Shown: positions 21,636 to 29,276 of the stretch, piece by piece
Numbering within the stretch: position 1 is the stretch's first letter
Layout: every line of letters starts with the position of its first letter
Assembly (NCBI GenBank): GCA_027074805.1
Contig: JALTCK010000070.1
Location: 1 to 29,345 of the forward strand
DNA length: 29,345 bases
Reading direction: 5' to 3'
From: Thermococcus sp.
GTDB lineage: Archaea > Methanobacteriota_B > Thermococci > Thermococcales > Thermococcaceae
The notes under the pieces: generated by a model
Database searches by the model: none
Told to the model about the DNA's origin: nothing
What the model saw: only the letters and a program-made list of their open reading frames with translations
Made by a program: the position numbers and the translations under genes

Positions 21636-22151
21636 TCACTTGACTTCCCTCAGCTTCCTTTCCCTCTTTTCTATGGCCCTTGCCATTATGAAGAGCAGGT
21701 CCCCCAGCCTGTTGAGGTAGACGAGGGCGTTTTTTCCAAAGCCGTAGTCGAGGACGAGTTTGGCGACTCTTCTCTCGGCCCTCCTAGCTATGGCCCTGCA
21801 CACGTCGAGCTTTGCGCTCGCTATTGTCGTGCCGGGAAGGACGAAGCCCCTGAGCTGAATCTCTTCCTCGTACTTCGATATCAGCTCCTCCATCCATTTA
21901 ATCTCTTTATCCCCAACCTTCGCGTACTTTCCCTTGCTCGCCAGCTCGGCCATGAGGTCGTAGAGCTGGGCCTGGATCTTTTCGAGGGTTTCTACCATCT
22001 CTTCCGGGACGTAGTGCTTGGCCTCGCCTAGAAAGCTGTCAAGCTCGTCTATCGTCCCGTTAGCCTCCATTATCGGTGAGAACTTCGCAACGCGGTCGCC
22101 GGTGAAGAGGCCGGTTAAACCTTTGTCTCCGGTTTTCGTGGTAATGGACAT
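21636..22151 (-). CDS. PduO-type cob(I)alamin adenosyltransferase
   Basis: A 171-residue PduO-type ATP:cob(I)alamin adenosyltransferase, a trimeric helical enzyme transferring the adenosyl group of ATP to cob(I)alamin to make coenzyme B12. The ATP-binding N-terminal motif is TKTGDKGLTGLFTGDRVAK, followed by ANGTIDELDSFLGEA; the C-terminal motif is CRAIARRAERRV and LVYLNRLGDLLFIMAR. The start is ATG 22151, preceded by GGTGGTCA; an upstream in-frame extension of 38 codons crosses the TATA box and is rejected. It would serve adenosylcobalamin enzymes such as methylmalonyl-CoA mutase. The gene abuts the MFS gene tail to tail with no gap. Confidence 0.93.
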   Translation of the reverse strand: MSITTKTGDKGLTGLFTGDRVAKFSPIMEANGTIDELDSFLGEAKHYVPEEMVETLEKIQAQLYDLMAELASKGKYAKVGDKEIKWMEELISKYEEEIQLRGFVLPGTTIASAKLDVCRAIARRAERRVAKLVLDYGFGKNALVYLNRLGDLLFIMARAIEKRERKLREVK

Positions 22152-22183
22152 TTTGACCACCGTTGGAGTTGGGAGGTTTAATC

Positions 22184-22194
22184 TTTTATATTTT
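22184..22194 (-). promoter_or_regulatory. TATA box for the adenosyltransferase gene
   Basis: Minus-strand AAAATATAAAA. The predicted start is near 22163, giving a leader of about 12 nt that contains GGTGGT. Confidence 0.55.
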
Positions 22195-22249
22195 GTGCGT
22201 GGATGTGGATTTTGACGTCTCATAGTCTCGTAGAGTTCTGGAAGGAAAG

Positions 22250-22260
22250 ATTTATTACTT
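22250..22260 (+). promoter_or_regulatory. TATA box for the secreted multidomain protein
   Basis: ATTTATTACTT preceded by purine-rich GGAAAG. The start would be near 22280, next to GAGGTGGT (22278-22285) that serves ATG 22290. Confidence 0.5.
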
Positions 22261-22289
22261 CCCATCCCGTATTTTTCGAGGTGGTGCCA

Positions 22290-25200
22290 ATGCGGCGGGT
22301 AGGCCTGCTGATTATAGCACTTCTATTATTTGGTATTGTACCCGGTTGGGGCTTTCACTCGGTGGAAGCTGCAGTGCCGCTTGTCTCGATACAGGATATC
22401 CAGGGCTATAGTGCCAGCTCTCCATATGTAGGTCAAGTTGTTAAGACGCAGGGCGTTGTCACTGCAGTTACAAAGAGAGGGTTTTTCATACAAAATGGAA
22501 GTGGAGCATGGAGGGGTATATACGTTTATGTAACGGCATGGAGTTATCTTGATTCGAACCATGTGTACCCAGAATACTCGGATGGAACTCCCGTCAGGGT
22601 GGGGGATGTTGTGGAAGTTATGGGGAATGTTACGGAGTACAATGGCTTTACACAGATTAAAATATACTATAACTCTACCTCTCACTCCACTGTTGGCTCC
22701 ATCACTAAACTGGGAGTCTCAGAGGTTCCAGATCCCGTGGTCCTTAGCACTGGGGAGGTTTCTCAGGAGCAGTGGGAGAGTGTGCTTGTCAAGGTTGAAA
22801 ATGCCGTTGTTACGAATCCTGATTTGGGCTATGGTGAATGGGAGGTCGATGATGGAAGCGGCCCAGTTAGAATTGATGACCTAATCTACAAGTATACTCC
22901 CCAAAATGGGGAGGCTTTTAAGTACATTGTCGGTCCTGTGTTCTATTCATATGGCAACTTTAAGATCGAACCTAGGAATGCTGAAGACGTAGTCCCAGCA
23001 CTTCCGGAGATACTCAATGTAACGGTAGCTCCGATGTATTCTGGGGAGAGCACCATAAACGTCACCATAAGAAACAACTACCGTGCTGAATTCCCGGTCT
23101 TGCTTAACGTGAATGCTTCGGATGGTTTCAATTCATCCCAGGATATAAACCTTGCACCGAACGAGACGCGATCAGTCCTTATTCCGTGGAACCCAACACT
23201 ACCGGGGGAGTATACCATAGACGTTGAGCTTCGTGATTCCGAAGGAAAGGTCATTGACTCAAAGGTTGTGTCCGTTAAAATAGTTTGTGGGGTTGATCTA
23301 GAATCATACAATATTCCAGGCGTCATTCTCGTTGGCGAGAAAACTGCTCTAAACTTTACACTTAGAAACAACTACTCAACCTCAAAGAGGGTCTCTTTCT
23401 CGGTAGTGGCCAACGGGATTTCAATTTATCAGAACGACTCCCTGGAGCTTCCTGCAGGGTCTCCACTCCATCTAAGCATTCCGTGGAGTGCTCCAAGGTA
23501 CGGCACCTACACAATAAATGCTACTTTGAAACTTAACGGGATACTTGTTTCTACTGTAGAAGCCAAGGTGTTTGCTCAATACAACGTTACCCCGACGGAG
23601 ACCGTTTCTCTTTACCCACTTGAGGATGCCTACAGCTACTATTACGAAGGAACAGAGTTCAGCTGGAAGAACTATCACGCCTACTATGATAAAAGGGAGT
23701 TGGCCATAGGTAACTCCTCAAAGTTCACTCAGCAGAGGGTTTACTTCAAGTTCAATGTGCCAGCTGTTCCAGAGGGAGCTGAACTCGTCTCAGCAGTCCT
23801 TAAGGTTTATGTGCCCTACATAAAGTACTTTAATGTTCCGATGGAAGTTGGTGTTTATAACACAACATCAGAGTGGAATGAATCTTCAACCCCGAATAGG
23901 CCACCTCTTCCGGGCATCCTTCTTGATTCCACAAGGTTATCAAAGGGATGGGTTTCATGGAATGTGACACAATTCATAGCTAACCACACAAACTCAACGG
24001 TTTCGTTGCTCCTAAAACTTGTTAATGAAAGCGTTGAAAACTACGCTTGGATATACTCCAAGGAGAACCCCTCCAGTAGGCCTTACTTGGAGATTACGTA
24101 CAAGAAGCCAGTGCGCATAGAAAACTTTGAGAACTTTACCGTGGCAATATTGGGCAATGCAACGGTTAATGAAGAGAAGGGGGGTCTAGCGGTTTCAGTA
24201 GGGATGGAGAACTATTCGTTCAAGGTATCTACACAGAACATCTTTATCGATGCAAAGAACTTTGATCCTCAGAAACCATCTCTCTTAGCCTATTGGAAGG
24301 CAGAGCTTACAGGATATGAGATTCTGAAAAATGAATATACTGCTGAGAGCACTCTTACAAGAACCGTTAAAGTTACCCGGAATACCGTTGTGATGCACCT
24401 AGCAATGGGCACTCCTTCCATGGCAGTTCTTGTCGTTCCCAAGATGGGAGAGAAGGTTGTCTCTGTTCAGGTCATCAAGGACTCGGGAAGGATGGAACTC
24501 AAAGAAAACGCTTTCTCCAGTGACCTCGGCTACTACTATATTCTTCCTGAGTTTGTGGTGGTTGTATTAAAGAAGGACCCGACCGATGTGGTGGTGACCT
24601 TTGAAAGCTACGCCATTACTACCATACCGGCTCCATTGAAGGTCTTCTATAAGTTGTCCCTTCACTACACCATATTCCTAAAGCTTCACGATGGAGATCT
24701 TGAGAATGCCTACCTGACTTTTGAAAACCTCACCGGTTCTCTGAGGCAGTATAACATTGATTTAAGCTCTGTTCCTGTCGGTGAAATTACGAGGAATATG
24801 GAAGCCTACAGAAGCAGACTATCTAAGCTTCCAATGGACGTGGTCAACTTCACAAAATACAGGTTTAGCCTTTACTCTATATTCATCAATGCGAGACAGG
24901 CGTTCATGATTTACAACGATCTCATGGGTGAGCTGGAGACGTGGAACCCCGTTCTGAATGCAACACTAGCAAAAGTCTTGGAGGCCCAGCAGGTGGCCAA
25001 TCAGACGGCTTCTGGTGGCAATGAAACAGCAACCAACCAGACCTCTGGAAACGGAACTGTCATCGTGCCGCCTGTTTCTAACGAGAGCAAGGAAATGAGG
25101 GTGCTGATAGATTATTCCCACGACCAATATTACGCCCGCCAGATAGAGGAACTCAAGAAACTCATCTTTACTGAGCTTGGATGGAAGCTCTCCATCAACA

Positions 25201-25790
25201 CGGAACCGCTTACGTATGATCTGCTGAAGAATTATCAGGTTGTAATACTCATAAATCCGAAGACTCCCCTTACCAGTTCAGAGGTGCAGGCCCTTCAGGA
25301 GTACGTTGAGAATGGAGGGGGACTCTTCATCACGGGAGACTGGTATAAGTATGCTAATGTCGAGAGTCTCAATGCCGTGACAGAGAAGTACGGAATAACA
25401 TTCAACGCTGACGAGGTCATGGACAAGAAGAGAAACAGCGGGAAACCATACTACCCGTTCGTGGGTGTTTATAATAGAGAACACCCTGGCATGCGCTTCA
25501 TCCCTGATGACTGGACGATATATTATAACGGCGAGAGTCTTACGCTTAGCGGAAATGCAGTGTGGCTCATAAAGGCCTTTGACACGGCTTACACTGTCGA
25601 TTCAAAAGGCAACGTGGTTGTAAAGCAGGGTGAAGAACCGGTAGTTGCTGCGGCGGTCCAAGTTGGAAATGGGAGGATAGTAGCCTACGGTTCGAGCAGG
25701 GCTCTGAGTGATGCATTCTACCACAAGTACATAAAGAGCAACTGGCCTTTCATTAAGGGAGTACTGCTCTGGCTTGCCCATCAGGAGTGA
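22290..25790 (+). CDS. Secreted multidomain surface protein (OB, CARDB-like, DNRLRE, GATase-like)
   Basis: A 1166-residue exported protein. A signal peptide (about 1-26, VGLLIIALLLFGIVPGWG core) is followed by an OB-fold nuclease-accessory-like region (30-233, with VGQVVKTQGVVTAVTKRGFF), two CARDB-like beta domains (about 237-327 and 333-427), a DNRLRE-type beta domain (about 435-604, VYFKFNVPA and WVSWNVTQF motifs), a region of unknown fold (604-900), a sequon-rich Asn/Thr linker (905-930) and a C-terminal class I glutamine-amidotransferase-like/DUF4350-like domain (935-1166, VENGGGLFITGDW). No catalytic Cys is seen in the last domain, so it is probably a binding module. Many NxS/T sequons. 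No C-terminal anchor. Likely polysaccharide- or surface-binding; no enzyme activity is supported. Confidence 0.78.
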   Translation: MRRVGLLIIALLLFGIVPGWGFHSVEAAVPLVSIQDIQGYSASSPYVGQVVKTQGVVTAVTKRGFFIQNGSGAWRGIYVYVTAWSYLDSNHVYPEYSDGTPVRVGDVVEVMGNVTEYNGFTQIKIYYNSTSHSTVGSITKLGVSEVPDPVVLSTGEVSQEQWESVLVKVENAVVTNPDLGYGEWEVDDGSGPVRIDDLIYKYTPQNGEAFKYIVGPVFYSYGNFKIEPRNAEDVVPALPEILNVTVAPMYSGESTINVTIRNNYRAEFPVLLNVNASDGFNSSQDINLAPNETRSVLIPWNPTLPGEYTIDVELRDSEGKVIDSKVVSVKIVCGVDLESYNIPGVILVGEKTALNFTLRNNYSTSKRVSFSVVANGISIYQNDSLELPAGSPLHLSIPWSAPRYGTYTINATLKLNGILVSTVEAKVFAQYNVTPTETVSLYPLEDAYSYYYEGTEFSWKNYHAYYDKRELAIGNSSKFTQQRVYFKFNVPAVPEGAELVSAVLKVYVPYIKYFNVPMEVGVYNTTSEWNESSTPNRPPLPGILLDSTRLSKGWVSWNVTQFIANHTNSTVSLLLKLVNESVENYAWIYSKENPSSRPYLEITYKKPVRIENFENFTVAILGNATVNEEKGGLAVSVGMENYSFKVSTQNIFIDAKNFDPQKPSLLAYWKAELTGYEILKNEYTAESTLTRTVKVTRNTVVMHLAMGTPSMAVLVVPKMGEKVVSVQVIKDSGRMELKENAFSSDLGYYYILPEFVVVVLKKDPTDVVVTFESYAITTIPAPLKVFYKLSLHYTIFLKLHDGDLENAYLTFENLTGSLRQYNIDLSSVPVGEITRNMEAYRSRLSKLPMDVVNFTKYRFSLYSIFINARQAFMIYNDLMGELETWNPVLNATLAKVLEAQQVANQTASGGNETATNQTSGNGTVIVPPVSNESKEMRVLIDYSHDQYYARQIEELKKLIFTELGWKLSINTEPLTYDLLKNYQVVILINPKTPLTSSEVQALQEYVENGGGLFITGDWYKYANVESLNAVTEKYGITFNADEVMDKKRNSGKPYYPFVGVYNREHPGMRFIPDDWTIYYNGESLTLSGNAVWLIKAFDTAYTVDSKGNVVVKQGEEPVVAAAVQVGNGRIVAYGSSRALSDAFYHKYIKSNWPFIKGVLLWLAHQE

Positions 25791-25791
25791 C

Positions 25792-25858
25792 TATTTTTGT
25801 CTTCTTTTCGTAGTTTTGGTTTTTTCTACTTTCCTTTCACATTTTATTCATGGCTTTC
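25792..25858 (+). terminator. T-rich intrinsic terminator
   Basis: Directly after the stop of the secreted protein gene there are successive T-runs (five, four, four, six, then three to four Ts) with no hairpin. Archaeal RNA polymerase stops at such runs, so this is a strong terminator candidate. Confidence 0.75.
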
Positions 25859-25859
25859 T

Positions 25860-26687
25860 TCATATTTCCTTTGGCGGCACAAGAACTCCGAGTTCCGTTA
25901 TAATGCCCCTTATGTGACGCCAAGGTGTTATATCAAAGAGCAGGTTTCTCACCCGATACCCCTGCCTCGCGTAGGGCCTCTCTACTATCTCCACTTCCTC
26001 TGACGTCAGTTCAGGATGGAGCTTGAAGCTTTCAGCTGCGGTATAGAATGGAACGCCGTTGTCGTGACAGGCAAGCGCGAGGAGATACGTGCCTGCCTTG
26101 TTGACGACCGCCCCGTCTCTGGTAACGTTGTCCGCGCCGACGAGGGCTAGAGTGGCCTTTTCCGCGAAGAGACCAAGCTGGGCATCGGTTATAACCTCGA
26201 AGGGGACCCCTAACTTCTCCAGCTCCCTCGCGAGGGCTATCCCTTCATAGTCGGGCGCGCTCTCGGTAAGAATAACTTTGAAGCGCTTCCCCTTCCTACT
26301 GGCGGCCTTGAATATCTCCAGAACAGCGGAAGAGAATGAGTGTGTAATCACAACCTCGTTCTCGTCGATGAGCTCGCTCCCTATGTTTCCAATCTCGCGT
26401 TTGGCCTCTTCGGCGAGCCGGATGAACTCCTCCGCTTTGGCTTTAACCACCTCTGGATTCCCCGTCACAGGTATGAAGCGGGAGAGGTTGTAGAGCGAAG
26501 CCATCGTTCTGTTCACCGCTGGAACCTCGGTTTTCATATCCCTGAGTGCCTTCTCCAGCTCCTCTCCATCGAGGAGCTCTGCTAGGGTGATATAAGCCTC
26601 CGCCCCTTTCATAGCTAGCCAACTCGCACCCCTTATCCTCTCGGAGCGCATCTCCTCGAGTATCGAACGAACCTCCGCGGGAATCAT
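25860..26687 (-). CDS. eIF2B alpha/beta/delta-related protein without the isomerase cysteine
   Basis: A 275-residue member of the IF-2B superfamily, which includes eIF2B regulatory subunits, methylthioribose-1-phosphate isomerase and archaeal ribose-1,5-bisphosphate isomerase (R15Pi). The core GADNVTRDGAVVNKAGT holds Asp186 of the sugar-phosphate pocket. The catalytic Cys of the isomerases, expected just after TH, is Ser117 here (VVITHSFSSAV), as in true eIF2B alpha which has a non-Cys residue. So it is unlikely to be R15Pi, and a regulatory or different sugar-phosphate role is more probable. I start at ATG 26687 (GGAGTGAT upstream); GTG 26696 and ATG 26693 are in-frame alternatives. It follows the VapC-like gene by 5 bp. 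Confidence 0.82.
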   Translation of the reverse strand: MIPAEVRSILEEMRSERIRGASWLAMKGAEAYITLAELLDGEELEKALRDMKTEVPAVNRTMASLYNLSRFIPVTGNPEVVKAKAEEFIRLAEEAKREIGNIGSELIDENEVVITHSFSSAVLEIFKAASRKGKRFKVILTESAPDYEGIALARELEKLGVPFEVITDAQLGLFAEKATLALVGADNVTRDGAVVNKAGTYLLALACHDNGVPFYTAAESFKLHPELTSEEVEIVERPYARQGYRVRNLLFDITPWRHIRGIITELGVLVPPKEI

Positions 26688-26692
26688 GGGCA

Positions 26693-27130
26693 TCACTCCA
26701 GCAGGATCACTTTAACACCGACTTCTCTCGAAATCTCGGCCATTTTTCTATCCGCGGTCACGAGGACGGCCCCTTTCATCTTCGCGAGGGAGACGTAGTA
26801 AGCATCCGCAGCCCTTGAACCGGTTTCTCTTGCAATCTCTAGAAGAATCTCCTTGAGCTCCTCCTCGCCAACTATAAGAAAGTACTCGTTTAAGAACTCC
26901 AAAACGGCATCAACGTTGATCTTTTTCCCAAGCTTTCTAACAAGAAGGGAGGAAACCTCAACGAGACCCAGAAAGGGCATATAGAGCTGGAGGCCCTCCT
27001 CCAGAAAGAAGGACAACAACTCCTTGGAGCGCTTGTGACGTTCCAGCTGCCTTTGATACGTTTTATCCTTTTTTCTTCTTCGGGGGACAATGAGAGCGTC
27101 GACAATAAAAGAGGCATCCGCCACTATCAT
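26693..27130 (-). CDS. PIN-domain toxin (VapC-like)
   Basis: A 145-residue PIN-domain ribonuclease. The four acidic positions of the active site are visible: Asp5 (VADASF), Glu58 (LVEVSS), Asp109 (AADAYY) and Asp127 (TADRKM). An insertion of about 20 mostly basic residues (17-37, PRRRKKDKTYQRQLERHKRS) follows the first strand and is longer than in many VapC proteins; it may bind RNA. The ATG overlaps the stop of the small upstream gene as ATGA, typical for a toxin downstream of its antitoxin. The downstream eIF2B-like gene starts within 6 bp, so the pair sits in a longer transcript. Confidence 0.87.
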   Translation of the reverse strand: MIVADASFIVDALIVPRRRKKDKTYQRQLERHKRSKELLSFFLEEGLQLYMPFLGLVEVSSLLVRKLGKKINVDAVLEFLNEYFLIVGEEELKEILLEIARETGSRAADAYYVSLAKMKGAVLVTADRKMAEISREVGVKVILLE

Positions 27131-27315
27131 CTTTCCCTCAGCTCCTCGAGCAGTTTGAGAGTGTCCGGGATTTCCTCGGGAACGTCCTGATTAATCATAT
27201 GAATAACGTTTTCAAGGTCTTTCAGGGCCTTCTCCCGTCTCCCCTGCCGGACTGCTTTGAGTATCTCCCTTACAAGGGGTTCTATATCCTTGGGGACATC
27301 TATCTCAACGGGCAT
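27127..27315 (-). CDS. Probable antitoxin of the VapC-like toxin
   Basis: A 62-residue acidic, helical protein (VPKDIEPLVREILKAVRQGRREKALKDLENVI...). No AbrB, ribbon-helix-helix or Phd motif is evident, so it does not belong to a classical VapB DNA-binding class that I recognise. Its position, size and 4-bp ATGA overlap with the PIN gene identify it as the likely antitoxin. The start is ATG 27315 after GGTGAG; a TTG at 27330 is in frame but upstream of that ribosome binding site. A GATAAAGC element about 40 nt upstream could give it a promoter of its own. Confidence 0.72.
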   Translation of the reverse strand: MPVEIDVPKDIEPLVREILKAVRQGRREKALKDLENVIHMINQDVPEEIPDTLKLLEELRER

Positions 27316-27360
27316 CTTCTCACCGTTCAAGATACCTCGCGAAGCTTTATCACCCTTTCG

Positions 27361-28119
27361 CTACCACCCCTCCTCGAAGCGGACCCCTCTGCCCTCCATG
27401 AAGGCTTTCGCCCTCTCTATCTCCTCCTCGCTCTCCCCGAAGATTATTATCCCGATGTACTTCCCGAAGCCCTTCGGCGAGGAGTGTATCCTGACGTTGA
27501 AGCGCTCGAGGGTCTCTATGAGCAAGGGCGCGAGCTTGCTCTCGTCGGTTATCTCAGCCAGGAGCTTTCTCTGGATGAACTTCCTCCCGCCGAGCCTTGG
27601 AAGGACTTCGTTTTCGAGCATCGCCTTCATCTCGCGGGGCATCCCCGGAAGGACGAAGATTTTAACGCCCTCGTGCTCGATGTAGGCTCCAGGAGCCGCC
27701 CCCTCGGTGTTCTCCAGCGGCTCCACCCCCTCCGGGAGGTAGGCCATCTTCTTCCGTCCTTCGTTGAGTTCCGGATCATCGATATAACCCTCGCGGTAGA
27801 GCCTCTCGTAGAAGGTCCTAATCTTATCCAAACACTCCTCGCAGAGGACGAGCTCCCTGTTTAATGCCTCAGCAACGGCGAGCATGGTAACGTCGTCGTG
27901 AGTGGGCCCCAGTCCTCCGGAAATCACTAAGACTTCTGGTTTTCTCTCCAGAATCTCGCGGATAGCAGCCTTTATCTCCTCGACGTCGTCGCCAACGGTG
28001 GTCTTTCTTCTCACCCAGTAGCCTCTCTCGGTGAGCTTCTGGGCTATGAAGGCTGAATTGCTGTCAACGGTATTTCCGGTGAGAAGTTCATCACCTATCG
28101 TGAGTATCTCGGCGAGCAT
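27361..28119 (-). CDS. CinA N-terminal domain protein (MoaB/MogA-like fold)
   Basis: A 252-residue protein consisting of the CinA N-terminal (COG1058) molybdopterin-binding-like domain plus a short C-terminal extension, without the NMN-deamidase CinA C-terminal domain. Motifs: GDELLTGNTVDSNSAFIAQKL near the N-terminus, ISGGLGPTHDDVT at about 69-81, and LPGMPREMKAML. COG1058 proteins have been described as ADP-ribose or related pyrophosphatases. Two cysteines (LCEECL) lie around 91-95. ATG 28119 follows GAGGTGGTGG; a GTG at 28128 overlaps that ribosome binding site. A separate 45-bp gap leads to the antitoxin gene. It is divergent from gapdh. Confidence 0.88.
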   Translation of the reverse strand: MLAEILTIGDELLTGNTVDSNSAFIAQKLTERGYWVRRKTTVGDDVEEIKAAIREILERKPEVLVISGGLGPTHDDVTMLAVAEALNRELVLCEECLDKIRTFYERLYREGYIDDPELNEGRKKMAYLPEGVEPLENTEGAAPGAYIEHEGVKIFVLPGMPREMKAMLENEVLPRLGGRKFIQRKLLAEITDESKLAPLLIETLERFNVRIHSSPKGFGKYIGIIIFGESEEEIERAKAFMEGRGVRFEEGW

Positions 28120-28150
28120 TGCCACCACCTCTTGGAGTTTAGCATTGTCC

Positions 28151-28160
28151 CTTATAACCT
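28151..28160 (-). promoter_or_regulatory. TATA box for the CinA-domain gene
   Basis: Minus-strand AGGTTATAAG predicts a start near 28130, giving a leader of about 10 nt with GAGGTGGT. The 12-bp palindrome TTTCCATGGAAA (28166-28177) lies just upstream and may be a regulatory site. Confidence 0.55.
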
Positions 28161-28205
28161 CAATCTTTCCATGGAAATGTTAAAAATTACCCTTTGCGCG
28201 CTTCT

Positions 28206-28224
28206 TTTTCACCACGGGTGAAAA
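28206..28224. promoter_or_regulatory. TGM-like operator upstream of gapdh
   Basis: TTTTCACC (28206-28213) and GGTGAAAA (28217-28224) are perfect inverted repeats around ACG. Read as half-sites this is TTTCAC-N5-GTGAAA, which has the spacing and CAC/GTG core of the Thermococcales glycolytic motif TATCAC-N5-GTGATA bound by Tgr/TrmBL1. It lies upstream of the TATA box, the position reported for activated gluconeogenic genes such as this one. Confidence 0.7.
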
Positions 28225-28230
28225 CAAGGC

Positions 28231-28243
28231 TTAAGTATTTTAT
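28231..28243 (+). promoter_or_regulatory. TATA box for gapdh
   Basis: TTAAGTATTTTAT lies 6 nt after the TGM-like palindrome. The expected start is near 28262, leaving a very short leader before ATG 28269. Confidence 0.55.
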
Positions 28244-28268
28244 CGCGGTAAAATCCCCGGTGGTTGCC

Positions 28269-29276
28269 ATGGCGAAGGTTAAGGTTGGGATCAACGGTTA
28301 CGGAACCATTGGAAAGCGCGTTGCCTACGCTGTAACCAGGCAAGATGATATGGAGCTTATCGGCGTCACGAAGACGAAGCCGGACTTCGAGGCCTACTGC
28401 GCCAGGGAGCTCGGAATTCCTGTTTACGCTGCCAGCGAGGAGTTCCTCCCGAGGTTCAAGAAGGCTGGCTTCGAGGTTGCGGGCACTCTAAACGACCTCC
28501 TTGAGAAGGTCGACGTCATCATCGATGCAACACCCGGGGGGATGGGGGCTAAGAACAAGGCCCTCTACGAGAAGGCCGGCGTTAGGGCGATTTTTGAGGG
28601 CGGCGAGAAGGCATCGACCGCGGAGGTCTCCTTTGTGGCGCAGGCCAACTACGAGAAGGCCCTTGGAAAGGACTACGTCCGCGTCGTTTCGTGCAACACG
28701 ACGGGCCTCACGAGGACCCTCTCTGCCCTGCAGGAGTACATCGACTACGTCTACGCCGTCATGATAAGAAGGGCCGCAGACCCCAACGACTCCAAGCGCG
28801 GCCCGGTGAATGCAATAACGCCGAGCGTTACCGTTCCCTCCCACCACGGACCGGACGTCCAGACGGTCATCCCTATAAACATCGAGACGAGCGCCTTTAT
28901 TGTTCCGACAACGTTGATGCACGTCCACAGCATAATGGTCGAGCTCAAGAAGCCAGTAACGGAGGAGGACGTCGTTGATATCTTTGAGAACACTACGCGC
29001 GTTCTCCTCTTCGAGAAGGAGAAGGGCTTTGACAGTACCGCCCAGCTAATAGAGTTCGCCCGTGACCTGCACCGCGAGTGGAACAACCTCTACGAGATAG
29101 CCGTCTGGAAGGAGAGCATAAGTGTGAGAGGAAACAGGCTCTTCTACATCCAGGCGGTGCACCAGGAGAGCGACGTCGTTCCTGAGAACGTTGATGCGAT
29201 AAGGGCCATGTTCGAGCTCGCCGACAAGTGGGAGAGCATAAGGAAGACGAACGAGAGCCTGGGGATTTTGAAGTGA
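28269..29276 (+). CDS. gap: Type II (archaeal) glyceraldehyde-3-phosphate dehydrogenase
   Basis: A 335-residue NAD(P)-dependent phosphorylating glyceraldehyde-3-phosphate dehydrogenase of the archaeal class. The Rossmann signature is GINGYGTIGKRVA (8-20) and the catalytic cysteine is Cys142 (VVSCNTTGLTRT); SHHGPDVQTV near 191-200 is also typical. In Thermococcales this enzyme works mainly in gluconeogenesis, while GAPOR carries the glycolytic flux. ATG 28269 is preceded by a TATA box and a TGM-like palindrome, in keeping with activation under gluconeogenic conditions. GGTGGT lies four nt upstream of ATG. The upstream in-frame extension spans the promoter and is rejected. Confidence 0.97.
   Translation: MAKVKVGINGYGTIGKRVAYAVTRQDDMELIGVTKTKPDFEAYCARELGIPVYAASEEFLPRFKKAGFEVAGTLNDLLEKVDVIIDATPGGMGAKNKALYEKAGVRAIFEGGEKASTAEVSFVAQANYEKALGKDYVRVVSCNTTGLTRTLSALQEYIDYVYAVMIRRAADPNDSKRGPVNAITPSVTVPSHHGPDVQTVIPINIETSAFIVPTTLMHVHSIMVELKKPVTEEDVVDIFENTTRVLLFEKEKGFDSTAQLIEFARDLHREWNNLYEIAVWKESISVRGNRLFYIQAVHQESDVVPENVDAIRAMFELADKWESIRKTNESLGILK

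Noticed and set aside
22152..22265. Upstream extension of the cobalamin adenosyltransferase
   Set aside because: It spans the TATA box and lies before the ribosome binding site; the family starts at the TKTGDKG motif.
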